Both the position numbers and the translations under genes were made by a program. The notes beneath the pieces are model-generated. The model ran no database searches. It saw only the letters and a list, made by a program, of their open reading frames with translations, and was not told the DNA's origin. From contig DZDC01000009.1 of assembly GCA_022736595.1 (NCBI GenBank), positions 16,941-34,021 on the forward strand: a stretch of 17,081 nucleotides of DNA, given 5' to 3'. Below, piece after piece: positions 6,508 through 15,042 of the stretch. Position 1 is the first letter of the stretch; each line of letters opens with the position of its first letter. The stretch is from Draconibacterium orientale. GTDB lineage: Bacteria > Bacteroidota > Bacteroidia > Bacteroidales > UBA1556.

Positions 6508-9372
6508 ATGATTAAGAATAACTTTCTCAGTCGCCATATTGGACCCCGCGAGAATCAAACCCAAGAAATGTTAAGCGCCATTGGCGTTAAAAGTGTGGAT
6601 GAATTAATCGATCAAACCCTTCCTAAGTCCATTAGATTGCCCAAAAGCCTAGATTTGTCTGAAGGCATTGCTGAAAGCGAGTTTATCAGCCACATGCGTA
6701 AGTTGGCAGCTAAGAATAAGATTTATAAGTCATTTATCGGAATGGGTTATTACGATACCTTTTTGCCCGCAGTGATTCAACGTAATGTACTCGAAAATCC
6801 AAGCTGGTACACCAGTTATACTCCCTATCAAGCCGAAATTTCGCAAGGTCGATTAGAAGCTCTGCTCAATTATCAAACCATGGTAAGCGAACTCACTGGA
6901 TTTGGAATGGCCAACTCATCACTTTTGGATGAAGCTACTGCAGCTGCCGAGGCAGTTTTATTGGCTTTTCACTCACGGTCACGTCAGCAAGAAAAGAATG
7001 GTGTAATGACCTTTTATGCTGATAGCGAACTTTTCCCTCAAACTCTTGATGTATTGCGTACTCGCACTGCTCCTTTGGGGATAGAACTGATTATAACCGA
7101 TTGTGCCCATTTCGAGTTTTCCAATAAGGTTTTTGGATACATGGTTCAATATCCAAATAATAAAGGGCAAGTGGTTGACTATCGCGAATTGGTAGAGAAA
7201 GCGCATGCAAATGAAGCTGTGGTTTGTGTTGCTACCGATTTATTAAGCCTTACGCTACTCACTCCTCCTGCAGAATGGGGTGCTGACGTAGCTTTTGGAA
7301 GCTCTCAACGTATGGGAATTCCGATGGGTTTTGGTGGCCCTCATGCCGCATTTTTTGCCTCCAGCGATAAATATAAAAGAAGTATCCCTGGACGTATTAT
7401 AGGCATCAGTGTTGATAGTCGTGGAAAACGTGCTCTGCGCATGGCTCTTCAAACTCGCGAACAACACATCAAACGTGAAAAAGCCACTTCCAACATTTGT
7501 ACTGCTCAGGCTTTACTGGCCAATATGGCGGGTATGTATGCCACTTATCATGGACCTCAAGGCCTCAAAAATATAGCCTCAGATATTCATCAAATGGCGG
7601 TTTGTACTGCTAAAGAGCTGGAAAAATTGGGTTACAAACAACTCAATAAGACCTTCTTTGATACGCTGTATGTTCAATTACCTGCTCAAGTGGATAAGGT
7701 GGCTTTAGAAGCCAGCTTGTTGAACAAGCAAATTAATATTCGTTATTATGCAGATAATCACGTAGGTATTAGCTTTGACGAAACCAAAAAACTATGCCAT
7801 CTCAATACCTTGTTAAGTGTTTTTGCAGAGGCAGCATGTAAAAGCTTTACTAACCTTACTTCTTATGCAACTTCTAATAATTTAGGGACTTTTGAGCGTC
7901 AATCGGCTTATTTAACTCAGGCAGTGTTCAATACCTATCATTCTGAAACAGAAATGATGCGTTTTTTGAAGCGTCTTGAAATCAAAGATTTAGCATTAGA
8001 TCGCGCCATGATACCTCTTGGATCTTGTACCATGAAACTTAATGCAGCCTCAGAAATGATGCCCATAACCTGGCCCGAATTTGCTGGCTTGCATCCGTTT
8101 ATTCCTGCCGACCAAGCCGAAGGATATCATGAGATGATTCAAGACTTGGAGCGTGACTTGGCCACCATTACTGGTTTTGATGGCATTTCACTTCAGCCCA
8201 ATTCAGGAGCTTCTGGCGAATATGCAGGTTTATTAGTAATCATGGCATACCATCAAAGTCGTGGCGATGGCCATCGTAAAGTATGTTTAATTCCTTCTTC
8301 TGCTCATGGAACTAATCCAGCTTCTGCTGTGATGGCAGGCATGGATGTAGTAGTAACAAAATCTACCGACTTGGGAGAAGTAGATATCGAAGACTTAAAG
8401 TTGAAGGCAGAGCAATACAAAGATTCGCTCGCTGCTTTAATGATTACCTATCCTTCGACCCATGGGGTTTTTGAAGAACGCATCATTGAGATTATCGATA
8501 TCATCCACCAAAATGGCGGCCAAGTGTATATGGATGGAGCCAATATGAATGCCCAAGTGGGGCTTACCAATCCAGGCTTTATTGGTGCCGACGTTTGTCA
8601 TTTGAACTTACATAAAACCTTTGCCATACCACATGGTGGAGGTGGTCCAGGTGTGGGTCCCATTGGAACAGCCAAACACCTAACTCCATTTTTACCTGCC
8701 CACCCAGTAGTTACTACCGGTGGAACTAAAGGAATTTTGGCAGTTTCAGCCGCTCCTTATGGCAGTGCACTGGTGTTGCCTATTTCTTATGGATATATTA
8801 AAATGATGGGCGAAAGTGGACTCACTGAAGCAACTCGTATGGCCATTTTAAATGCTAACTATTTGAAAGCTAAACTCCAGTCTGACTATAAAATTCTTTA
8901 CACAGGTAAAAATGGTCATGTGGCACATGAACTCATTTTAGATTGCAACGAATTTAGCCGCACCGCTGGAATTCAAGTTATTGATATTGCCAAGCGATTG
9001 ATGGATTATGGCTTTCATGCACCCACGGTTGCCTTTCCAGTACATGGTACTTTGATGGTGGAACCTACCGAAAGTGAACCCCTTTACGAACTGGATCGCT
9101 TTGTCGAAGCCATGCATCTTATCCGTGAAGAAATTCGCGAGGTGGAAAATGGAACTGCTTCACGAGAAGTGAATACCATTAATCAGGCACCTCATACCGT
9201 TGATGTAGTAACTTCTGATGAGTGGAATCGTCCCTATAACCGTGAGAGGGCTGCTTTTCCAACCTTTCATGTGAAAGCGGACAAATATTGGCCAACGGTC
9301 GCTAAAATCGATGATGGTTATGGTGATCGTAATCTGGTATGCCAATGTGAGCCTATAGAAAGCTATATGTAG
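6508..9372 (+). CDS. gcvP: Glycine dehydrogenase (aminomethyl-transferring), P protein of the glycine cleavage system
   Basis: The P protein decarboxylates glycine through PLP and passes the aminomethyl group to lipoylated GcvH. With GcvT and Lpd it yields CO2, ammonia, NADH and methylene-tetrahydrofolate. The 954-residue single-chain form contains both halves, which are separate subunits in some bacteria. The N-terminal half has FIGMGYYDT and YTPYQAEISQGRLEALLNYQ. The C-terminal half has MIPLGSCTMKLNA, SSAHGTNPASA and the PLP site LHKTFAIPHGGGGPG, with Schiff-base Lys703. Length and Lys position match the classic bacterial enzyme. The C-terminus (KYWPTVAKIDDGYGDRNLVC) is intact. gcvT, gcvH and lpd are not in the window, so the system is split across the genome, as often seen. 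The gene has its own promoter; no terminator is evident in the 101-nt gap that follows. Confidence 0.98.
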   Translation: MIKNNFLSRHIGPRENQTQEMLSAIGVKSVDELIDQTLPKSIRLPKSLDLSEGIAESEFISHMRKLAAKNKIYKSFIGMGYYDTFLPAVIQRNVLENPSWYTSYTPYQAEISQGRLEALLNYQTMVSELTGFGMANSSLLDEATAAAEAVLLAFHSRSRQQEKNGVMTFYADSELFPQTLDVLRTRTAPLGIELIITDCAHFEFSNKVFGYMVQYPNNKGQVVDYRELVEKAHANEAVVCVATDLLSLTLLTPPAEWGADVAFGSSQRMGIPMGFGGPHAAFFASSDKYKRSIPGRIIGISVDSRGKRALRMALQTREQHIKREKATSNICTAQALLANMAGMYATYHGPQGLKNIASDIHQMAVCTAKELEKLGYKQLNKTFFDTLYVQLPAQVDKVALEASLLNKQINIRYYADNHVGISFDETKKLCHLNTLLSVFAEAACKSFTNLTSYATSNNLGTFERQSAYLTQAVFNTYHSETEMMRFLKRLEIKDLALDRAMIPLGSCTMKLNAASEMMPITWPEFAGLHPFIPADQAEGYHEMIQDLERDLATITGFDGISLQPNSGASGEYAGLLVIMAYHQSRGDGHRKVCLIPSSAHGTNPASAVMAGMDVVVTKSTDLGEVDIEDLKLKAEQYKDSLAALMITYPSTHGVFEERIIEIIDIIHQNGGQVYMDGANMNAQVGLTNPGFIGADVCHLNLHKTFAIPHGGGGPGVGPIGTAKHLTPFLPAHPVVTTGGTKGILAVSAAPYGSALVLPISYGYIKMMGESGLTEATRMAILNANYLKAKLQSDYKILYTGKNGHVAHELILDCNEFSRTAGIQVIDIAKRLMDYGFHAPTVAFPVHGTLMVEPTESEPLYELDRFVEAMHLIREEIREVENGTASREVNTINQAPHTVDVVTSDEWNRPYNRERAAFPTFHVKADKYWPTVAKIDDGYGDRNLVCQCEPIESYM

Positions 9373-9399
9373 ATGCCAAGCAACTCAAAATTATTATTC

Positions 9400-9430
9400 T
9401 TGTCATTTCTGTGGTTTTTAGTTATTTTTG
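9400..9430 (+). promoter_or_regulatory. Bacteroidota-type promoter for the T9SS cargo gene
   Basis: This is the best promoter in the window. TTG (9400-9402) lies 20 nt upstream of TATTTTTG (9423-9430), matching both the -33 and -7 elements and their 19-21 nt spacing. The start codon follows 43 nt after the -7 box. Confidence 0.65.
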
Positions 9431-9473
9431 CAAACTTTAATCTATTTCATATTATAAATCAATAAATCAAATC

Positions 9474-10760
9474 ATGAACAAGTTTTACCTAACACTTTTA
9501 TTATCAGTGTCATTTGTATGGGCAATGGCTCAACAAGTACAACCTACCTTGCGCACCCACGAAGGAGTACAAAGCGCTGTAAAATTGGATGCTTCAGTTG
9601 GAAAACAACAAATGGAATCCATTCGCAACCTTAATTCAAAATCTACCGAAAGCCGTTGGTTTTATCAACCAGTTGCATTCAGTATCTTTAATCCAAATGG
9701 TGACTTTGCCGATTACTATGCAGTAAACATTTTCCCCGATACTACCATGTTAGAAAGTGGAGATCAACCTGCTGATGGTCATATCTTCTTCCATTCTTAT
9801 GCTGTTTCTATGGATCCTGCTTCTTCTGTTTTTGAAGAAAACGGAGTAAATAACTTCAACGATTATACCAAATATTCTTTAGATAGTATCGATTTGGGAT
9901 ATATTTATTCAAGGAACACTGCTTCAACTGTGGTTGATACCATCGTAATGCAAGTGCAAGTGAATACTTGGGGATATACATTAACTTCTGCCTCATACTC
10001 TTGGGTTCAATCCATTTATGGAGTTTCAACCATGCGTGTTGCTGCTATTCTTCATGATGCAATGTCATGGAAAGCTACTTCATCTGATGCACATAACGTA
10101 GGAACTTACAAATGGGCTCTTAATCAAGCAGATTCCTCTGCTAATCCAGCACGTTTTGCCAAAGCTTTATCTTCAGCTTTACAACTTGCAGGTGGTGATG
10201 TAGTAAAAGCTACTTTTACTTTTGTTCCTGGTTATACTTGGACTCCTAATGTGGATTCAATTCAAATGTACAATGAATTCTCATTCTTAACTTTTGGAAA
10301 TGCTTCGGGTAACATTTATCCTTACTACGTAGAAAATGATTTGAACACCAATCAAACTTTGAGAACCTTTGCTTATCGCGACGCCACTGACGATACTTAT
10401 GAGCCTGCTTATTTCTTTATCAGCTCACCATTCCCATACCAATATCATGATGTGGCCATGCGCTTCACAGGCTTGAACGTGGGTATCGAAAACAATACTT
10501 CTAACTTCAACGTAGCTCAAAACCAACCTAACCCATTTAATGGAACTACTACCATCAACTACAGCCTTGATAAAGCTGCTAATGTTAGCTTATCAGTTTA
10601 CAATGTAGCTGGCGCATTAGTTATCAACCAAAGCGAAGGCTTCAAAAATGCCGGTAACCACCAAATTTCTTTAGATGGAAGCAACCTTCCTGCTGGTGTT
10701 TACTACTATACTTTCGTAGCTGATAACCAAAAAGTAACCAAGAAAATGATTGTTTACTAG
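9474..10760 (+). CDS. Secreted protein with C-terminal type IX secretion sorting domain
   Basis: The 428-residue precursor starts with a classical signal peptide (MNKFYLTLLLSVSFVWAMA, probable cleavage before Gln20) for Sec export. Its last 85 residues (344-428) are a type A T9SS sorting domain: NQPNPFNGTTTINYSL, then SVYNVAGALV, SNLPAGVYYYTF and the terminal KKMIVY. It is thus predicted to cross the outer membrane by the Por/T9SS route, with cleavage or anchoring of that domain. The central region (about 20-340) is rich in Ser, Thr, Tyr and Asn and looks all-beta; I do not recognise a catalytic domain or metal-site motif. An extracellular or surface role is supported, but the activity is unknown. 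A good promoter precedes it and a strong terminator follows, so it is monocistronic. Confidence 0.9.
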   Translation: MNKFYLTLLLSVSFVWAMAQQVQPTLRTHEGVQSAVKLDASVGKQQMESIRNLNSKSTESRWFYQPVAFSIFNPNGDFADYYAVNIFPDTTMLESGDQPADGHIFFHSYAVSMDPASSVFEENGVNNFNDYTKYSLDSIDLGYIYSRNTASTVVDTIVMQVQVNTWGYTLTSASYSWVQSIYGVSTMRVAAILHDAMSWKATSSDAHNVGTYKWALNQADSSANPARFAKALSSALQLAGGDVVKATFTFVPGYTWTPNVDSIQMYNEFSFLTFGNASGNIYPYYVENDLNTNQTLRTFAYRDATDDTYEPAYFFISSPFPYQYHDVAMRFTGLNVGIENNTSNFNVAQNQPNPFNGTTTINYSLDKAANVSLSVYNVAGALVINQSEGFKNAGNHQISLDGSNLPAGVYYYTFVADNQKVTKKMIVY

Positions 10761-10782
10761 TCTATTTTCTTATCTAATATTG

Positions 10783-10815
10783 AAAAGCTGTTTCCATTGG
10801 AAACAGCTTTTTTTT
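10783..10815 (+). terminator. Rho-independent terminator after the T9SS cargo gene
   Basis: A perfect 13-bp stem (10783-10795 with 10799-10811, core AGCTGTTTCC/GGAAACAGCT) with a 3-nt ATT loop is followed by a T run. It lies 22 nt after the stop codon. This is the strongest hairpin in the window. Confidence 0.94.
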
Positions 10816-10836
10816 AGGTTTTAACCGCAGCTTTTA

Positions 10837-10844
10837 TACCTTTG
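10837..10844 (+). promoter_or_regulatory. Promoter -7 element (TAnnTTTG) for the SDR-nuclease-rsmA operon
   Basis: TACCTTTG matches the -7 consensus exactly, 25 nt before the ATG at 10870 and directly downstream of a strong terminator. No -33 TTG is visible, since the terminator's T tract occupies that place. The leader would be only about 20 nt. Confidence 0.5.
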
Positions 10845-10869
10845 TGGGTAGTTAAACTTCTTAAGATTT

Positions 10870-11868
10870 ATGAGTATAGTCACCGGCGCATCAGGGCTTT
10901 TGGGCTCGCATCTTTGTCTTTATCTTCTTCAACAAGAGAAAGAGGTTTGGGCTTTGATACGATCAAAAGAAGGCGAACAGAAATTGGTAAATTTCATTCA
11001 AGATCAAGGACTTGAGCTTGGAAACAAACTCCATGTTTTACAAGTAGATCTTTTGGATTTGGAGTCTTTAGAGAAGACTTTTTCTCTTCATCATCAGGTG
11101 TATCATTGTGCGGCCATGGTAAGTTTTAATAAAAACGATTACCATGAATTGTGGCAAACCAATGTGGAAGGAACTAAAAATGTAATTGAAGCTTGTAAGA
11201 TCAATCAAAACCGACTGCTTCATGTGAGCAGCATCGCTGCGCTGGGTAGGGGCATGAATCAACAACCCACCATCGAAACCGATTATAGAGAAAGCACTTA
11301 CCGAAGTTCAGAATATTCAAAAAGTAAATTTGTGGCTGAGCAAGAAGTCTGGCGCGCTCATGCTGAGGGGCAAGAGGTAGTAATTGTTAATCCCAGTGTA
11401 ATTCTTGGACAAGGCGATTGGCAGAAATCGAGTAGCAAATTGTTTGATACAGTGTACAAAGGATTGCATTTTTATACCTCGGGGAGCAATGGTTATGTTG
11501 ATGTAAAGGATGTGGCAAAGGCCATGTACCAACTGATGAATTCCGAAATAAATGGGGAACGCTATATTCTTAACGGGGCCAATTTAACCTATCAACGGCT
11601 TTTTGAACTCATGTCAAAAGGTTTAAATGTGTCCGCTCCAAAGATTCATGCGGGCAAAATACTCTCAGAACTTACTTGGATTTCCCTTGCAATAGCATCT
11701 TGGTTTTCTCGCTCAAAACCCTTAATTACTAAAGAAACAGCGCGCTCGGCGAATACCTTTTACTCCTATTCATCATCTAAAATCCAAAAAGAACTTGATT
11801 TTGAATTTACCCCCATTGAGCAAACCATTAATAGCGTAGCTTTGCAGTACCTTCACCAAAAATCATAA
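10870..11868 (+). CDS. NAD(P)-dependent extended short-chain dehydrogenase/reductase (epimerase family)
   Basis: This 332-residue Rossmann-fold oxidoreductase belongs to the extended SDR class. The nucleotide motif TGASGLLG (5-12) sits right at the N-terminus, as usual. Asp60 in QVDLLD contacts the adenine side, and the catalytic set is Ser120/Ser121 (HVSSIAALG) plus Tyr149 and Lys153 (YSKSK). The overall pattern resembles the dihydroflavonol-reductase/NAD-epimerase branch. No substrate-specific motif was recognised, so sugar epimerase, sterol- or flavonol-reductase-like and other roles all remain possible. A hydrophobic stretch near 266-278 (LSELTWISLAIAS) is probably part of the C-terminal substrate domain rather than a membrane anchor. 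It is first in an operon, with only 2 nt between its stop and the next ATG. Confidence 0.88.
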   Translation: MSIVTGASGLLGSHLCLYLLQQEKEVWALIRSKEGEQKLVNFIQDQGLELGNKLHVLQVDLLDLESLEKTFSLHHQVYHCAAMVSFNKNDYHELWQTNVEGTKNVIEACKINQNRLLHVSSIAALGRGMNQQPTIETDYRESTYRSSEYSKSKFVAEQEVWRAHAEGQEVVIVNPSVILGQGDWQKSSSKLFDTVYKGLHFYTSGSNGYVDVKDVAKAMYQLMNSEINGERYILNGANLTYQRLFELMSKGLNVSAPKIHAGKILSELTWISLAIASWFSRSKPLITKETARSANTFYSYSSSKIQKELDFEFTPIEQTINSVALQYLHQKS

Positions 11869-11870
11869 CC

Positions 11871-12701
11871 ATGACCCAAAACCTACAAATACTAAAGAAG
11901 TCAGGAGAGCTAGTCCCCTTTGATATTGAAAAGCTTCGAAATTCACTTCTACGGTCGGGAGCTTCTACGGAGATGGTAGAAGAAGTGATGGATTCATTAT
12001 TGGTGGGCTTGCATTCAGGAATGAGTACCCATAAAGTGTATTCACAGGCATATCAGATACTTTCAAAACTCTCACATCGAAGTGCAGGTCGTTATCGACT
12101 TAAAAAGGCCATCATGGAATTGGGGCCTACGGGATTTCCGTTTGAGCAATATGTGGCGGCTCTTTTTCAAGCAAGAGGAATAAAAGCAGTTACAGGTCAA
12201 ATAATTGAAGGCCGATGCGTACAACATGAAGTGGATGTGGTGGGCGAAAACAATGAAAAGGTTATTGTGGTTGAATGTAAATTTCATCGCGATGGAAACA
12301 CCAAAAGCGATGTAAAAATTCCGTTGTACATCCATTCGCGCTTCGAGGATATTTATCTAAAATGGAAAGAGGAAGGAAGAATTGGAAATCGGGAGTTTGA
12401 AGGGTATTTAATCACCAATACCCGTTTTACTGAGGATGCTGTAAACTATGGAAAATGCGCAGGGTTGCATCTCATCTCTTGGGATTATCCCCAGGGGCAT
12501 AGCCTTCGCGACCTAATCGATGCCTCAGGACTGCACCCTATTACCAGTCTTAAAAGTTTGAATTCTAAAGAGAAGGAATCCATACTAGGCAAAGGCATAG
12601 TACTTTGCCGCGATCTCAACGATGAAGTGCTGAAGCAAGCCAATATTTCTCTAAATAAAATCCCTAAAATTCTTCTTGAATCCCATAGTTTATCAGAATG
12701 A
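11871..12701 (+). CDS. ATP-cone domain fused to a PD-(D/E)xK nuclease-like domain
   Basis: Residues about 5-85 look like an ATP-cone, the nucleotide-sensing module of ribonucleotide reductases and NrdR: LKKSGELVPFDIEKLRNSL, then THKVYSQAYQIL. From residue 89 a restriction-endonuclease-like fold follows: Glu92 in PFEQYVAALF, Asp122 in EVDVV, and Glu135-Cys-Lys137 in VVECKFH. These fit the E...D...ExK active site of Mrr-like/PD-(D/E)xK nucleases. The tail after about 225 is helical and unassigned. ATP-cone/nuclease fusions are a known arrangement, but to my knowledge the function of this one is not established; a nucleotide-regulated nuclease is inference. Its stop overlaps the rsmA start (ATGA, 4 nt), implying translational coupling. 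There is no partner methyltransferase of the restriction type, so a classical R-M system is unlikely. Confidence 0.85.
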   Translation: MTQNLQILKKSGELVPFDIEKLRNSLLRSGASTEMVEEVMDSLLVGLHSGMSTHKVYSQAYQILSKLSHRSAGRYRLKKAIMELGPTGFPFEQYVAALFQARGIKAVTGQIIEGRCVQHEVDVVGENNEKVIVVECKFHRDGNTKSDVKIPLYIHSRFEDIYLKWKEEGRIGNREFEGYLITNTRFTEDAVNYGKCAGLHLISWDYPQGHSLRDLIDASGLHPITSLKSLNSKEKESILGKGIVLCRDLNDEVLKQANISLNKIPKILLESHSLSE

Positions 12702-13492
12702 GCGAAGTAACAGCAAAGAAACACTTAGGACAGCATTTTTTAAAAGACCAAAATATTGCAGCCAAAATTGCGGACAGTCTTAAGACCAACGAAGGCGTGG
12801 TTTTGGAGGTGGGTCCTGGAATGGGAATGCTAACGCATTATCTTTTAACGCGCAGCAATGTTCAACTTTTTGTGGCAGAGGTTGACCGGGAATCAGTAGC
12901 TTATTTATTGGACCACCAAATTTTAAAAGACCACCAAATCCATGGCGATTTTCTGAAACTTGATTTGGAAAAGCTGTTTCCCTCTGGTCTGAGCGTTATT
13001 GGCAATTTCCCCTACAATATTTCAAGTCAAATACTTTTCAAAGCCATCGACAATCGCGCTTTGGTTGTGGAACTCACAGGGATGTTTCAGAAAGAAGTAG
13101 CCGAGCGCATAGGAGCCAAACCAGGGAATAAACAGTATGGAATTTTGAGTGTTTTGGCTCAAGCCTACTTTGATGTTGAGTACTTATTTACGGTTTCGGA
13201 GCATGTTTTTAATCCTCCTCCAAAGGTAAAATCAGGAGTAATTCGATTGCTCCGAAAGCCAAATTTTGTATTGAATTGTAACGAGAAACTGTTCAAGGAA
13301 ATTATTAAAACCACCTTTAACACTCGACGCAAGATGTTGAGAGTTAGCCTAAAACCATTTTTAGCACCAGGAAGTGAAATGTTAAAAGACCCTTTCTATA
13401 CCAAGCGACCAGAAGAATTGGGAGTGGATGACTTTGTGCGTTTAACGCTTCAAGTGGAGCTTGAGAATGGATCGCGAATCAAGAAAGATTAA
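12698..13492 (+). CDS. rsmA: 16S rRNA (adenine1518-N6/adenine1519-N6)-dimethyltransferase
   Basis: RsmA (KsgA) dimethylates two adjacent adenines in the helix 45 loop of 16S rRNA using S-adenosylmethionine, late in 30S subunit assembly. The 264-residue length is typical. Visible motifs are KKHLGQHFL near the N-terminus, the SAM-binding EVGPGMGMLT (37-46), the acidic EVD at 61-63, the catalytic NFPYN (Asn103-Tyr106) and FNPPPKV (171-177), a family marker. The C-terminal helical domain with FNTRRKMLR is intact. The ATG overlaps the stop of the nuclease-like gene. Its 3' end overlaps the convergent PAP2 gene by 51 nt, and no intrinsic terminator is seen, so the two transcripts probably overlap. 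Confidence 0.97.
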   Translation: MSEVTAKKHLGQHFLKDQNIAAKIADSLKTNEGVVLEVGPGMGMLTHYLLTRSNVQLFVAEVDRESVAYLLDHQILKDHQIHGDFLKLDLEKLFPSGLSVIGNFPYNISSQILFKAIDNRALVVELTGMFQKEVAERIGAKPGNKQYGILSVLAQAYFDVEYLFTVSEHVFNPPPKVKSGVIRLLRKPNFVLNCNEKLFKEIIKTTFNTRRKMLRVSLKPFLAPGSEMLKDPFYTKRPEELGVDDFVRLTLQVELENGSRIKKD

Positions 13493-14026
13493 AAATCGCC
13501 ACACACCAGTAGCTACAGCCATGCCAACCGTGGCGCCTCCCAAAACGTCGGCAGGGAAATGCACGCCCAAATATATGCGACTGTAGCCAATCAATGCGGC
13601 CCAAAAAAGGAGAAATCCTGAGAAATAAATACCAGGTCGAAGACTCCAAATCAGAAAGGTGGCCACTGAGAAAAAGTTAGCCGCATGGGAGCTGACAAAT
13701 CCATATTGTCCACCACAATGGTCTTTCACAATATGTACAAAAGGCTGTATATCTTCACTGTGACAAGGACGCAATCGCATAAACACATTCTTAAACAAAT
13801 GCACGGATACCAAATCGGCCATGCTTAAAGTTACGATTAGGAAGAGAATAATTAAAATTGCATTGCGTTGAAACTTCAAATAAATCAAGGTGATAAATAA
13901 GAAGTAAAGAGGAAGAAAAGTAAGGGCATCGGAAGTCCAATACATCACCACATCCCAAAATTCGTTGTTATGGGAGTTCAGAAAAAGAAAAAGCGATTTA
14001 TCCCACTGAATGAGTTGCTGCAGCAT
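13442..14026 (-). CDS. Membrane-bound PAP2-family phosphatase
   Basis: The 194-residue integral membrane protein has about five to six hydrophobic helices (for example 34-50, 55-73, 114-128, 133-148 and 163-180). It carries the complete PAP2 phosphatase signature: Lys79-x6-Arg86-Pro87 (KNVFMRLRP), Ser112-Ser113-His114 in place of PSGH, and SR(149-150)-x5-His156-x3-Asp160. The active site faces the periplasmic side in this family. Substrates are typically phosphatidate, phosphatidylglycerophosphate or undecaprenyl pyrophosphate; which applies here cannot be told from sequence alone. It is the last gene of the hpt-adk-obg operon, 12 nt after obg, and its last 51 nt overlap the rsmA end on the opposite strand. 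Confidence 0.93.
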   Translation of the reverse strand: MLQQLIQWDKSLFLFLNSHNNEFWDVVMYWTSDALTFLPLYFLFITLIYLKFQRNAILIILFLIVTLSMADLVSVHLFKNVFMRLRPCHSEDIQPFVHIVKDHCGGQYGFVSSHAANFFSVATFLIWSLRPGIYFSGFLLFWAALIGYSRIYLGVHFPADVLGGATVGMAVATGVWRFLIFLDSRSILKLHLKR

Positions 14027-14038
14027 GAGCTTGGGGCT

Positions 14039-15037
14039 TTAGACTTGGGAGTTTATTTTTCCCCAAATCATATCCTTTAGTTTATCAATCCCTTTTCCGC
14101 TCACAGCAGAAATGAAAACCAAATCCACATCTTTAGGAAGTTCTGGAGCCAAATCACGAATCATATCTTCATCAAAAATATCGGATTTAGTAATGGCCAA
14201 TATTCTTGACTTATCGAGTAATTCAGGATTGTATTGCTTGAGTTCGTGAAGTAGAATTCGGTATTCCTTATCGATATTATCGGTATCAATGGGCACCATA
14301 AATAATAAAGTGCTATTACGTTCGATATGTCGTAAGAATCGTAGTCCGAGTCCTTTACCTAGATGAGCTCCTTCAATAATTCCAGGGATATCGGCCATAA
14401 CGAAGCTCTTGTTATCACGATAGCTAACGATGCCTAGGTTGGGTTTTAAAGTCGTGAAATGGTATTCAGCAATTTCGGGTTTTGCGGCTGAAACCACGGA
14501 TAGGAGGGTTGATTTTCCACTGCTGGGGAAGCCGACTAAACCAACATCAGCCAATACTTTGAGTTCCATTACAACAAAGCCTTCTTCTAAGGGTTCGCCA
14601 GGTTGAGCATACATTGGAGTTTGATTCGTAGCGGTTTTAAAATTGGCATTGCCAAGTCCACCGCGGCCACCTTTTTTTACAATTATTTCTTGACCTTCTT
14701 CAACTACTTCTCCAATAATTTCAAGAGTTTCGGCATCTTTAATAATGGTACCGAGTGGGACGTCAATTATGTAATCTGCGCCATCGGCGCCGGAGCACAG
14801 CTGACTGCTACCACCTATGCCTTCGCCAGCCTTGATATGGCGTGTAAATCGGAGGTGCAAAAGGGTCCAAAATTGTGAATTACCTTTGGCAATAACATGC
14901 CCTCCCCTTCCTCCATCACCACCATCTGGGCCTCCTCGGGGAACATTTTTTGCGCGTCGGACGTGTACCGATCCTGCGCCCCCTTTTCCCGATTGGCAGT
15001 GAATTTTTACGTAATCAACAAAGTTGGATTCAGCCAT
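14039..15037 (-). CDS. obg: Obg GTPase (CgtA), ribosome-assembly factor
   Basis: Obg is an essential GTPase in most bacteria that binds the 50S subunit and links ribosome maturation to nucleotide pools and stress. The 332-residue protein has the glycine-rich Obg fold (about 5-158, with GGPDGGDGGRGG and GGRGGLGNANF) followed by a G domain. Its motifs are G1 GFPSSGKS (169-176), G3 DIPG (216-219), G4 TKSD (283-286) and G5 SAVSG (310-314). It ends right after the G domain and lacks the C-terminal OCT extension found in some Firmicutes versions, which is common elsewhere. Only 5 nt separate it from adk upstream, so it is read from the same mRNA. The leader is A/T-rich with no Shine-Dalgarno motif. 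Confidence 0.97.
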   Translation of the reverse strand: MAESNFVDYVKIHCQSGKGGAGSVHVRRAKNVPRGGPDGGDGGRGGHVIAKGNSQFWTLLHLRFTRHIKAGEGIGGSSQLCSGADGADYIIDVPLGTIIKDAETLEIIGEVVEEGQEIIVKKGGRGGLGNANFKTATNQTPMYAQPGEPLEEGFVVMELKVLADVGLVGFPSSGKSTLLSVVSAAKPEIAEYHFTTLKPNLGIVSYRDNKSFVMADIPGIIEGAHLGKGLGLRFLRHIERNSTLLFMVPIDTDNIDKEYRILLHELKQYNPELLDKSRILAITKSDIFDEDMIRDLAPELPKDVDLVFISAVSGKGIDKLKDMIWGKINSQV

Positions 15038-15042
15038 TTATA

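Noticed and set aside
11871..13492. A restriction-modification system made of the nuclease-like gene and the neighbouring methyltransferase
   Set aside because: The methyltransferase is RsmA, an rRNA enzyme with its own NFPY and PPPKV markers, not a DNA methylase, so the pair is not an R-M system.
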